Origin: Xylanimonas allomyrinae
GTDB lineage: Bacteria; Actinomycetota; Actinomycetes; Actinomycetales; Cellulomonadaceae
Reading direction: 5' to 3'
Length of the DNA stretch: 64,000 nt
Assembly (NCBI RefSeq): GCF_004135345.1
Contig: NZ_CP035495.1
Coordinates: 2,852,001 to 2,916,000, forward strand
Below are positions 19,288 through 27,947 of the stretch, piece after piece. Under the pieces are notes generated by a model. The model was not told the DNA's origin and did not search any database. It worked only from the letters and a program-made list of their open reading frames with translations. The translations under genes and the position numbers were made by a program. The stretch's first letter is position 1; every line of letters starts with the position of its first letter.

Positions 19288-20234
19288 TCAGCCCTTCTTC
19301 TTGCGGTTCTTGCGCTGCGGCTGCACTCGCTGGCCGCTGATCTTCGGTGTCTCAGTGTCCGTCGTCGTCTCCGGGACGATGCCCTTCGCCGCGAGCTTGC
19401 GTGCCTGCCGCTCCCTGAATGCGCGCTCGGCCTCCGAACCCGGTGCCGGCATGCGCTTGATCGTGTAGAACTGCTGCCCCATCGACCACAGGTTCGTCAC
19501 GGTCCAGTAGATAAGGACACCGACCGGGAAGTTCACGCCCGACACCGCGAACACCAAGGGCAGCACGTACAGCATCATCTTCTGCGTGCTCGCCATCGGG
19601 CCTTCGAGCGCGGCCTTCGGCATGTTCTTCATCGTGAGCTGGCGCTGCGTGGTGAAGGTCGTCACCGACATGGCGACGATCAGGATGATGACCACCACAC
19701 GGGCCGCGGTGTTGTCCGTCTGCAGGAAGACGTCGGACAGCCGTGCCCCGAAGAGGGTCGACGACTCGATGTCGTGGGCGATCGTCTGGTTGATCGGACC
19801 GATGCCGTCGTGGGTGCCTGCGGAGATGTTCTTCAGGTTGTTGAGAACCCTGAACAGGGCGAAGAAGATCGGAGACTGGAGCAGGATCGGGAGGCAGGAC
19901 GCGAACGGGTTGGTCCCGTGCTTCTTGTAGAGCTCCATCGTCTCGCGCGTCATCGCTTCACGAGACGCAGGGTCAGACTTGCCCTTGTACTTCTTCTGCA
20001 CGGCCTGAAGCTCCGGCTGCATGATCTGCATGCCGCGGGAAGCCTTGATCTGCTTGACGAAGAGCGGGATCAACGCGACTCGGATCACGAGAGTCAGCGC
20101 CACGATGGCCAGGACCCACGCCGGTCCGGGCCGTGGCCGAACCCGATGTTCGCGAAGAGCCAGTGGGCTCCCGTCATGATCCAGGCGACGACCCATTCGA
20201 TGGGATAGAGCAGTGCGAAAAGCCCGCTGTCCAT
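19288..20234 (-). CDS. yidC: Membrane protein insertase YidC/OxaI, frameshifted near N terminus
   Basis: YidC inserts and folds membrane proteins. The conserved body is intact: LIPLFVKQIKASRGMQIM, KYKGKSDPASREAMTRETM, KHGTNPFASCLPILLQSP, and later FPVGVLIYWTVTNLWSM, with a Lys-rich tail. The N terminus reads from ATG 20234 as MDSGLFALLYPIEWVVAWIM and breaks at GHGPD. Restoring one base at the GG at 20123-20124 (a missing C on the coding strand) joins it to PAWVLAIVALTLVIR. Without this the only open frame would start with Arg-rich sequence lacking the first helix. It is an essential gene, so the frameshift is almost surely an assembly error. Confidence 0.9.
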
Positions 20235-20296
20235 GAGGCTCGAGTCTCCTTGTATACATCTGAGGTCTGGGGACCCGGGGCGCGGGCCGGGAAAGT

Positions 20297-20626
20297 TCAG
20301 TGCTGGTGCGCGTGTGTCGCTGCGTCACCGTGGGCGCCTACGGTGGCGGCGACGTCGTCTCGTTTCAGGGACGTCCGTCGCGGCCGGGCAGGCGGGACGT
20401 CGTCCACGCCGCCAAGGCTCCACGGGTTGCAGCGAAGGATGCGCCACAGCGCCAGCCCTGTGCCCCGGAGCGCGCCATGCGTGCGGATCGCCACAACGGC
20501 GTAGTGGGAACAGGACGGGTAGTACTTGCAGGTCGGCCCCGTCATTGGGGAGACCACGACTTGGTAGACGCGGATCATCCCCACCAGCACGCTCGCGGGG
20601 ATGTCGCGCAGACTCTCCAGCTTCAT
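20297..20626 (-). CDS. yidD: YidD membrane protein insertion efficiency factor
   Basis: This 109-residue protein matches the Haemolytic/YidD family: an amphipathic N terminus (LVGMIRVYQVVVSPMTGP), CKYYPSCSHYAVVAI and LRCNPWSLGGVDDVP. The C-terminal 25 residues beyond the domain are variable. It assists Sec/YidC insertion at the inner face of the membrane. Its start overlaps the end of rnpA by four bases. Confidence 0.93.
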   Translation of the reverse strand: MKLESLRDIPASVLVGMIRVYQVVVSPMTGPTCKYYPSCSHYAVVAIRTHGALRGTGLALWRILRCNPWSLGGVDDVPPARPRRTSLKRDDVAATVGAHGDAATHAHQH

Positions 20627-20994
20627 GCGGACCTCGTCACACGCACGACCGCCTTCTCCGTGGCGGTGGTGAGGTCGCGCCTGAGTTCCGCGAACGTCGC
20701 CCTTGACGCCGCGGGCAGGGCGCGTACGACGACGCGCCCTCGTTCAGGAAAGCCATTGTTGCCTGGGTCACCCATCATCGCCCTGGCGATCTCGCGAAGT
20801 CGGCGCTTCACGAGGTTTCGCTGCACGGCGTTCCCCACGGCTTTGGAGACGACAAAACCAACCTGCGGTGCCGCATCCCCCTCGTCGTCGACGAGCAGGT
20901 GCACCACGAGAGTGTCACGTCCCGCACGCGCGCCCCCGCGCACCGTCCGCCCGAACTCGGCGGGACGACGCAGCCGGTGCGCCGAGGGCAGCAC
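20623..20994 (-). CDS. rnpA: Ribonuclease P protein component
   Basis: This 123-residue basic protein binds the RNase P RNA for tRNA 5' processing. The family core is visible: LPSAHRLRRPAEFGRTVR, VGFVVSKAVGNAVQRNLVKRR (split here at the RNR-like motif) and LREIARAM. GTG 20994 matches the family N terminus; no clear Shine-Dalgarno precedes it, and it starts 10 bases after rpmH, so coupling is likely. Confidence 0.93.
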   Translation of the reverse strand: MLPSAHRLRRPAEFGRTVRGGARAGRDTLVVHLLVDDEGDAAPQVGFVVSKAVGNAVQRNLVKRRLREIARAMMGDPGNNGFPERGRVVVRALPAASRATFAELRRDLTTATEKAVVRVTRSA

Positions 20995-21004
20995 GTGATG
21001 GTCG

Positions 21005-21142
21005 TCAGGCCGAAAGCTCGACGCGGCCCTTGCGGCGGCGCGCCGCGAGGATGGCGCGGCCGGCACGGGTGCGCATGCGCAGCCGGAAGCCGTGGGTCTT
21101 CGCGCGGCGACGGTTGTTCGGCTGGAAGGTCCGCTTGCTCAC
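21005..21142 (-). CDS. rpmH: 50S ribosomal protein L34
   Basis: This 45-residue protein has the L34 signature [19 protein letters not shown] followed by [17 protein letters not shown] 21142 has AGGAG eight bases upstream. A longer open frame exists upstream but is not conserved in character. It is the first gene of the minus-strand string leading away from dnaA. Confidence 0.97.
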   Translation of the reverse strand: MSKRTFQPNNRRRAKTHGFRLRMRTRAGRAILAARRRKGRVELSA

Positions 21143-21603
21143 GAGGTTGCTCCTGATTGACGTCGGGTGCGGGCACGCCGCCCGACGGGTCGACGATGCT
21201 GGTCCTGGCCGGGTGCTCGGACCTGGTGTCCGGGCGGAGGTCCGACCGCGCCGTTCCGGGAAGATCCCACGGAAAGCAGGCGCGCGAAAGCACCCGGGAC
21301 GGCTGTCCAACGCTACGCGGCGCTACCCCTGATGGTCAAACTCCAGGTTCTCTCGGCCTGCCTCGTCGCACATCACACCGAACGCGTCTGGGCGCTCCAA
21401 GGTGTCGTCCACATCACTGTCCACAAGATCCACAGGGTGTGGACAACTATGTGGACAGCCGGGATGTGCCAACGGCTGCGTCGTGACACACTCCCAGTTC
21501 TCACCACCCCACGCAAGCCGAAAGTCACCCTGCGGACCGAGACCACGCCCCGCTCGCTGGGACGGCACCATCGGGACACCACATGTAGTGAAGGAGCGCC
21601 GTC
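21143..21603. other. rpmH-dnaA divergent control region with four DnaA boxes
   Basis: This 461-base region has no gene. Four sites match YYGTCCACA: 21405-21413 and 21417-21425 in forward orientation, then 21438-21446 (TGTGGACAA) and 21450-21458 in reverse. The two pairs face each other. Autoregulation of dnaA by DnaA is the usual role. Promoters for rpmH and dnaA must lie here but were not resolved. Confidence 0.75.
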
Positions 21604-23016
21604 TTGGCGGACGAGGACATCACCCGGGTCTGGGCACAGACCCTCGAGGTGCTTGAACAGCGACCCGACATGACGGCACGCCAGCTCGCCTTCGTACGCC
21701 TCGCCAAGCCCATGGCGGTCGTGAACGGCACCGCCTTCATCGCCGTGCCTCACGAGCAGACGCGCACCTACCTGGAGACGAGCGTGCGCGACCAGCTCAT
21801 CTCGTCGATGTCGTCGGTGCTCGGCTACGACGTCAGGTTCGGGATCACCGTCGACCCCGAGCTCAGCGCGGAGAGCCTCACCGGCCCGACGCAGGACTAC
21901 ATCGAGCCCGAGCAGGTCGACGAGCCCGCGGCCGTCCTGCCCGTGCCTGAGCTGCCGGCCGCTCCCCGGACGTCGGCCGAGCCCACGCGCCTGAACCCGC
22001 GGTATGTCTTCGAGAGCTTCGTCATCGGAGCATCGAACCGCTTCGCGCACGCCGCCGCCGTCGCCGTCGCCGAGGCCCCGGCCAAGGCGTACAACCCTCT
22101 GTTCATCTACGGCGACTCTGGGCTCGGGAAGACGCACCTGCTGCACGCGATCGGGCACTACGCCCACAACCTCTACCCGCACGTGCGTGTGCGCTACGTG
22201 AACTCCGAGGAGTTCACCAACGACTTCATCAACAGCATCGGCGACAACAAGCAGGGCGCCTTCCAGCGCCGCTACCGCGACGTCGACGTCCTGCTCATCG
22301 ACGACATCCAGTTCCTCCAGGGCAAGGAACAGACCATGGAGGAGTTCTTCCACACGTTCAACGCCCTGCACAACGCCAACAAGCAGGTCGTCATCACGTC
22401 CGACGTGCCGCCCAAGCAGCTCAACGGTTTCGAGGACCGACTGCGGTCGCGGTTCGAGTGGGGCCTCATCACCGACGTCCAGCCCCCGGACCTCGAGACG
22501 CGCATCGCGATCCTGCGCAAGAAGGCCGCCAGCGAGCGGCTCGACGCATCGCCAGAGGTCCTCAGCTACATCGGTTCGCGCATCTCGACCAACATCCGTG
22601 AGCTCGAGGGCGCACTCATCCGCGTCACGGCCTTCGCCAACCTCAACCGTCAGCAGGTGGACCTCCCGCTCGCCGAGATCGTCCTGCGGGACCTCATCAT
22701 CGACGACGACCCGACCGAGGTCACGCCGGCGATGGTCATCGCGCAGACCGCCGCGTACTTCGGGCTCACCATCGAGGACCTGTGCGGCAGCTCCCGATCC
22801 CGCGTGCTGGTCACCGCGCGCCAGATCGCGATGTACCTGTGCCGCGAGCTGACCGACCTGTCGCTGCCCAAGATCGGGCAGCAGTTCGGCGGCCGCGACC
22901 ACACCACGGTCATGCATGCGAACAAGAAGATCGCTGGTCAGATGGCCGAGCGTCGCTCGACCTACAACCAGGTCACCGAGCTCACGAGCCGCATCCGCCA
23001 GCAGCACCGCGGCTGA
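21604..23016 (+). CDS. dnaA: Chromosomal replication initiator DnaA
   Basis: This AAA+ initiator (470 residues) opens oriC and loads DnaB. It starts with TTG at 21604, set by AAGGAG seven bases upstream. Domain I is residues 1-75; domain II is short (about 90-130), so the protein is shorter than in Streptomyces. Domain III has Walker A GDSGLGKTHLLHAI and Walker B VLLIDDIQFLQGKEQT; domain IV ends with the DnaA-box-binding signature GGRDHTTVMHANKKI. DnaA boxes flank it on both sides. Confidence 0.98.
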   Translation: MADEDITRVWAQTLEVLEQRPDMTARQLAFVRLAKPMAVVNGTAFIAVPHEQTRTYLETSVRDQLISSMSSVLGYDVRFGITVDPELSAESLTGPTQDYIEPEQVDEPAAVLPVPELPAAPRTSAEPTRLNPRYVFESFVIGASNRFAHAAAVAVAEAPAKAYNPLFIYGDSGLGKTHLLHAIGHYAHNLYPHVRVRYVNSEEFTNDFINSIGDNKQGAFQRRYRDVDVLLIDDIQFLQGKEQTMEEFFHTFNALHNANKQVVITSDVPPKQLNGFEDRLRSRFEWGLITDVQPPDLETRIAILRKKAASERLDASPEVLSYIGSRISTNIRELEGALIRVTAFANLNRQQVDLPLAEIVLRDLIIDDDPTEVTPAMVIAQTAAYFGLTIEDLCGSSRSRVLVTARQIAMYLCRELTDLSLPKIGQQFGGRDHTTVMHANKKIAGQMAERRSTYNQVTELTSRIRQQHRG

Positions 23017-23552
23017 TCTCAGCGGTCCGGACGCCCCACCGTCCACAGACGTGTACGCCGTCGGAGGCGCCGAATTCCGCCGCTTGTACGACTGATACCC
23101 ACAGGTGTGGACAAACATGTGGACGGTCCACGCTCACATGACACCGGTCACCATGCACACCTGTGCACAATCCTGTGGACGGCTGTGGAATACCCCGCTC
23201 CGTGCTGTGGACGTCACCCCCCACTTCGGTGGACGGCTGTGGGCGACGAATCCCCCGTCCACACCACCCACCAGTCCACCCACTGCCTCACCCCCAGTCG
23301 GTCCACACCGAGAAACCGCGTCTGACCTGGGCAAACAGTCGTTGTCCCCAAGTTCCACAAGTGCTACTACGACGACGACTGCACTCCAAGAAGGAATCCA
23401 CCTCGCCTTCATCGGGTCCGACCGTGCGCCCGCACCGACGCCTTCAGCCACGAACGCCATCGCCGTCGTACACACACGACCTTCCCGCGTGCCGTGCGTC
23501 CCACGACTCGCGTAGGGTGCGACTACACAAGAGCCTCGAGCGAGGGAGTGGA
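23017..23552. other. oriC: Origin of replication (oriC)
   Basis: The 536-base dnaA-dnaN gap carries many DnaA boxes. Those matching YYGTCCACA in either direction are at 23039-23047, 23106-23114 (exact TTGTCCACA), 23118-23126, 23174-23182 and 23255-23263. One-mismatch sites are at 23162-23170, 23206-23214, 23299-23307 and 23342-23350. No distinct AT-rich unwinding stretch is obvious; the least G+C-rich part is near 23330-23400. Confidence 0.88.
23513..23518 (+). promoter_or_regulatory. -10 element for dnaN
   Basis: TAGGGT lies 34 bases before the dnaN ATG, which leaves a short leader containing GAGGGAG. No recognisable -35 was found. Confidence 0.5.
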
Positions 23553-24686
23553 ATGAAGTTCCGGGTCGACCGTGACGTACTGGCTGATGCCGTGACCTGG
23601 ACCGCGCGCACCCTCCCCACACGCCCGCCCGCGCCTGTGCTCGCCGGTGTCCGCATCGAAGCCGATCCCACCGGCGTGATCAGCCTCTCGAGCTTCGACT
23701 ACGAGGTCTCCGCCCGGTCGGAGATCCCAGCCGAGGTCGCGGAACCGGGTGTGGTCCTGGTCTCGGGTCGTCTCCTGGCGGACATCGCGCGCGCTCTTCC
23801 CCACAAGCCGGTCGAGGTCGCACTCGACGGCACCAAGGTCGTCGTGACCTGCGGAGCCTCACGGTTCACGCTGCTGACGATGCCCGTGGAGGACTACCCC
23901 ACGCTGCCGCAGATGCCCGAGCTGAGCGGCACCGTCTCGGGCGACGCACTGACCCACGCCGTCGCACAGGTCTCGGTTGCCGCCAGCCGCGACGAGACGC
24001 TGCCGCTCCTGACCGGTGTGCGCATGGAGATCGAGGGCGAGCGGATCACGCTGCTCTCGACCGACCGCTACCGGCTCGCGCTGCGCGAGCTCACCTGGAC
24101 CCCCGCGACGCCAGGGTTCTCTGCCGTCGCGCTCGTCAAGGCGAAGACGCTGACCGACGTCGCAAAGTCCCTCGGTGCAGGCGGCGGGCTCGTCAACATC
24201 GGCCTGTCCACGGGCGCGGGGCTCGACCTCATCGGCTTCGAGGCCGGCGGCCGCCACACGACGTCGCAGCTCGTCGACGGCGACTACCCGGCCGTGCGCC
24301 GCCTGTTCCCGGACGCGACGCCCATCCACGCCGTCGTCCCCACGCAGGCGCTCATCGACGCTGCCCGCCGTGTGTCGCTCGTCGCCGAGCGCAACACGCC
24401 CATCCGCCTCGCGTTCGCCGAGGGTCAGGTCGTCCTCGACGCGGGCCAGGGCGACGACGCCCAGGCCTCCGAGGCGCTCGAGGCCGTCCTGGTCGGCGAG
24501 GACATCACGGTCGCGTTCAACCCGCAGTTCCTGCTGGACGGGCTGTCGGCGCTCGGAACGGACTTCGTGCGCCTGTCCTTCACGCATCCGAACAAGCCGG
24601 TCGAGTTCACGGGCCAGGAGTCCCTGGACGGCGAGGACTCCTCCGCGTACCGCTACCTGCTGGTCCCCATCCGCTTCGCCGGCTGA
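23553..24686 (+). CDS. dnaN: DNA polymerase III beta sliding clamp
   Basis: This 377-residue ring-forming clamp gives polymerase III its processivity. It starts MKFRVDRDVLADAVTWTART, with GGGAG close upstream of ATG 23553. Three clamp domains can be followed: SARSEIPAEV in the first, LLTGVRMEIEGERITLLSTD RYRLALRE at the start of the second, and a C terminus ending YRYLLVPIRFAG, close to the canonical (M/V)P(M/I)R end. A longer upstream frame was rejected as oriC sequence. Confidence 0.98.
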   Translation: MKFRVDRDVLADAVTWTARTLPTRPPAPVLAGVRIEADPTGVISLSSFDYEVSARSEIPAEVAEPGVVLVSGRLLADIARALPHKPVEVALDGTKVVVTCGASRFTLLTMPVEDYPTLPQMPELSGTVSGDALTHAVAQVSVAASRDETLPLLTGVRMEIEGERITLLSTDRYRLALRELTWTPATPGFSAVALVKAKTLTDVAKSLGAGGGLVNIGLSTGAGLDLIGFEAGGRHTTSQLVDGDYPAVRRLFPDATPIHAVVPTQALIDAARRVSLVAERNTPIRLAFAEGQVVLDAGQGDDAQASEALEAVLVGEDITVAFNPQFLLDGLSALGTDFVRLSFTHPNKPVEFTGQESLDGEDSSAYRYLLVPIRFAG

Positions 24687-24759
24687 CCGACCAGCCAGAC
24701 AGCGCCGGCGAGCGCCTGAGAGGGGCGCGGCCGGATCGTCTCACATCGAAGGAGCGAGC

Positions 24760-25650
24760 ATGGTCAGCCACATCGGTCTTGTCGGTCTCGGCAAGATGGG
24801 TCACAACATGCGTGCCCGACTGCGCGCGGGCGGCATCGACGTCACGGGCTACGACCCGCGGCCCGAGGTGACCGACGTACCGACTCTCGCGGCGCTGGTG
24901 GACGCGCTGCCGGCGGGGCAGCGCGTGGTCTGGGTCATGGTTCCCGCCGGCGAGCCGACCCGCGCGGTTCTCGCGGAGCTGCGCACGATCCTGACCAGCG
25001 GTGACATCGTCATCGAAGGCGGCAACTCGCACTACGCGGAAGACCAGGAGCGCGCTGCCGAGCTTGCCGGGAATGGCATCGGCTACGTCGACGTCGGCGT
25101 CTCGGGAGGCGTCTGGGGCCTGGAGAACGGCTACGGCCTCATGGCGGGCGGCTCGGCCGACGACGTCGCGGCGCTCATGCCCGTGTTCGACGCGCTGCGC
25201 CCTGAAGGCCCGCGCGAGGAGGGCTTCGTCCATGCCGGCCCGGTCGGTGCCGGGCACTTCGCCAAGATGGTCCACAACGGCATCGAGTACGGGCTCATGC
25301 AGTCGTACGCCGAAGGCTACGAGCTGCTCGCGGCCAAGGATCTGATCACGGACGTCCACGGAACGTTCAAGGCCTGGCAGCGTGGCACCGTGGTCCGCTC
25401 GTGGCTGCTGGACCTCATGGTGCGCGCGCTCGAGGACGACCCTGAGCTTGCCAGGCTCGATGACTGGGTCGAGGACTCGGGTGAAGGGCGCTGGACGGTC
25501 GACGAGGCGATTGCCGCCGCTGTTCCGCTGCCGGTCATCTCCGCAGCGCTGTTCGCGCGCTTCGCATCGCGTCAGGAGGCATCGCCGGCCATGAAGGCGG
25601 TCGCGGCGCTGCGCCAGCAGTTCGGCGGGCACGCGGTCAAGCCCGCGTAG
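24760..25650 (+). CDS. gnd: 6-phosphogluconate dehydrogenase, decarboxylating (Gnd/YqeC type)
   Basis: This enzyme oxidises 6-phosphogluconate to ribulose-5-phosphate with NAD(P)+. It is the short, about 300-residue form: 296 residues with the Rossmann motif IGLVGLGKMGHNMRARL, EGGNSHYAEDQERA, DVGVSGGVWGLENGYGLMAGG and the catalytic GPVGAGHFAKMVHNGIEYG. Its place between dnaN and recF is conserved in actinobacteria. ATG 24760 has AAGGAG upstream, and a hairpin terminator follows. Confidence 0.95.
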   Translation: MVSHIGLVGLGKMGHNMRARLRAGGIDVTGYDPRPEVTDVPTLAALVDALPAGQRVVWVMVPAGEPTRAVLAELRTILTSGDIVIEGGNSHYAEDQERAAELAGNGIGYVDVGVSGGVWGLENGYGLMAGGSADDVAALMPVFDALRPEGPREEGFVHAGPVGAGHFAKMVHNGIEYGLMQSYAEGYELLAAKDLITDVHGTFKAWQRGTVVRSWLLDLMVRALEDDPELARLDDWVEDSGEGRWTVDEAIAAAVPLPVISAALFARFASRQEASPAMKAVAALRQQFGGHAVKPA

Positions 25651-25652
25651 TG

Positions 25653-25676
25653 ACCCCGGCCACCCGCTGCCGGGGT
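25653..25676 (+). terminator. Hairpin after gnd
   Basis: ACCCCGGC (25653-25660) pairs with GCCGGGGT (25669-25676) across an eight-base loop. It begins three bases after the gnd stop. Confidence 0.65.
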
Positions 25677-25719
25677 GTGCGAGGGCGAGCTTAGGGCTGA
25701 TCGACGACGGGGAGGGTGG

Positions 25720-27022
25720 ATGTACGTCTCGCACCTGTCGCTGCTGGACTTCCGGTCCTACGCCTCTGTCGACGTCGAGCTCGAACCCGGGCCGAACGCG
25801 TTCGTGGGCCGCAACGGTCAGGGCAAGACCAACCTCGTCGAGGCGATCGGCTACATCGCCACGCTCGGCTCGCATCGTGTCGCGAACGACACCCCGCTCG
25901 TGCGCGCGGGTGCGGAACGAGCGATCGTGCGCACGCGCGTCGTACGGGGTGATCGGGCGTCGACGATCGAGCTCGAGATCGCGCCGGGTCGGGCGAACCG
26001 GGCCCGCATCAACCGCGGGCAGCCTGGGCGGGCTCGGGACGTGCTCGGCATCCTGCGTACCGTGCTGTTCGCGCCCGAGGACCTGGCGCTGGTCAAGGGC
26101 GACCCGGACGGCCGCCGTCGGCTGCTCGACCAACTGGTGGTGCAGCTGCTGCCGCGCGCAGCGGGCCTGCTGGGCGACTACGAGCGGGTCCTGCGCCAAC
26201 GGTCGGCCCTCCTGAAGTCCCTGCGCGGGGTGCGTGCAGCGGGGCGCGGCGTCGATCTGTCGACGCTTGACGTCTGGGACGCCAAGGCTGCGCAGCTCGG
26301 GGCCAGATCCTCGCAATGCGACTCCAGCTGGTGCAGGCGCTACGCCCTCAGGTCCACACCGCGTACGCGCAGGTCAGCGACTCGGACGGCGACGCCGAGC
26401 TGGGCTATCGCGCGAGCCTCGACGCGTTCGCTCCCGGAGACACGGCGGGGCCGGGCACCGAGGGGCGAAAGACGACGGCGCTGCGGGCGAAGGCATCCTC
26501 CCGGCCCGCGCGGACGCCCCCGTGCCGTCGGCCGCGGAGCTCGAGAAGGCGCTCCTGGACGGCATGGCGGCCGCGCGCGGGCGAGAGATCGAGCGGGGCG
26601 TGAGCCTGGTCGGCCCGCACCGCGACGATCTCGTGCTGACGCTCGGTGGGCTCCCGGCGAAGGGTTATGCGAGCCATGGCGAGTCGTGGTCGTTCGCGCT
26701 CGCGCTGCGGCTAGCCTCGTTCCACCTGCTCGGGGGCTCGGGCTCGGCATCCAGCGGCGTCGACGTACCGACGACCGCCACACCCGTGAGCGCGAGCGGC
26801 CCGATGTTCTGGGACCCCGACCAGGGCACCGACGCGGACCCCGTGCTCGTGCTCGACGACGTCTTCGCCGAGCTCGACGTCCGCCGTCGCGAGCGGCTCG
26901 CAGAGCTGGTAGCCCCGGCGCGTCAGGTTCTGGTGACCGCGGCCGTCCCGGACGACGTGCCGCCGGGCCTTCTGGCGGCGCGGTTCGAGGTGACCACCGG
27001 CCGGGTATCCCGTGCTGCCTGA
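25720..27022 (+). CDS. recF: Recombination protein RecF, two frameshifts
   Basis: RecF is an SMC-like ATPase that helps load RecA at gaps. The N terminus is intact: [17 protein letters not shown], Walker [15 protein letters not shown]. The frame breaks twice. [13 protein letters not shown] continues one frame over as [20 protein letters not shown] after a missing C at 26303-26304. It shifts again within GGGG at 26462-26465, to reach [27 protein letters not shown] and the Walker [20 protein letters not shown]. Both shifts are single missing bases. The insert between the signature and Walker B motifs (about 35 residues, [15 protein letters not shown]) is longer than usual. Confidence 0.9.
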
Positions 27023-27611
27023 TCCTGGCCCCGACGTGGCCCCCGCCGTCGGCGTCGGTGCCGACGACGCCCCCGGCGAGGCAGCGCCCGACGTGTCCGC
27101 CGCGCAGGTTCCTCCGACCCCGCCCGCCGAAGTCGCGCGCGCCGCGCTCAACCGGGCGCGGGCGGCGGCCCGGGCCAAGGGGCTGCGCCCGGGCTCGCCC
27201 GCTCGCCGCTCCCCGCTCGCGGAGCCGCGCACGTCGGGCGCTGGTCCGACGGCGCGTGACCCGCAGCTTCTGTCGGACGTCGTGGGCCGGCTGCTGCGTG
27301 ACAAGGGCTGGCGGGCCGAGGTGTCGGTGGGCGGCGTGATCGGGCGGTGGCGCGAGGTCGTGGGCGACCAGATCGCGGAGCACTGCGTGCCCGAGGCGTT
27401 CGAGGACAAGGTGCTGGTGGTGCGTGCGAGCTCGACGGCCTGGGCGACGCAGGTGAGGTTGCTGGTGCCGACGCTGCTGCGGAGGCTGTCGGAGGAGGTC
27501 GGCGAGGGCGTGGTCGACGACGTGAAGGTGCTGGGGCCCGCGGGACCCGGTTTCCGTCGTGGTCCTCGTTCGGTGCGCGGGGGCCGTGGCCCGCGTGACA
27601 CCTGGGGCTGA
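27012..27611 (+). CDS. DUF721 (DciA-like) protein
   Basis: This 199-residue protein has the DUF721/DciA domain at about 85-170: [38 protein letters not shown] and [20 protein letters not shown]721 proteins include DciA, which loads replicative helicase where DnaC is absent; conservation next to recF and gyrB suits that role, but function here is inferred. The first 80 residues are Pro/Ala-rich and then basic. The GTG start overlaps the recF stop by 11 bases. Confidence 0.85.
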   Translation: MLPDPGPDVAPAVGVGADDAPGEAAPDVSAAQVPPTPPAEVARAALNRARAAARAKGLRPGSPARRSPLAEPRTSGAGPTARDPQLLSDVVGRLLRDKGWRAEVSVGGVIGRWREVVGDQIAEHCVPEAFEDKVLVVRASSTAWATQVRLLVPTLLRRLSEEVGEGVVDDVKVLGPAGPGFRRGPRSVRGGRGPRDTWG

Positions 27612-27947
27612 GATGATCCACCCCGCACGGTGCGGCATGGTGAGACACGGCGGGGCACGGCGAGGGTCTGTCCACCGGCCTGTGGACGATCGTCCGCAGA
27701 TGTGGAGAAAGCTGTGGAAGAACCCGCTCCCCAGGCGTCGTCGACGCTCATCCCAAAGCGCCCGCATCCGCGGATTTCAGCCCCGAGACGGTAGACTGGA
27801 CAGGTCGTCCCGGCGTCGCCGGGCCCTTGATGGATCCGCCACCCGAAGCCGTTCCCGGCTCGTGGTGCGCCTCCCGCGGGCCCGCGCCGGGAACGCGACA
27901 TGCACCGGTACCGCGGTGCGAACGGACAGCGAGGAGCGAACCGGCCT
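27612..27947 (+). promoter_or_regulatory. gyrB upstream region with -10 TAGACT
   Basis: This 336-base region has no supported gene. TAGACT at 27792-27797 is a plausible -10, giving a leader of about 145 bases. TGTGGACGA (27681-27689) matches a DnaA box, with weaker copies at 27668 and 27712, so gyrB may lie within the DnaA-responsive origin domain. A GAGGAG at 27931-27936 serves the GTG at 27948. Confidence 0.5.
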
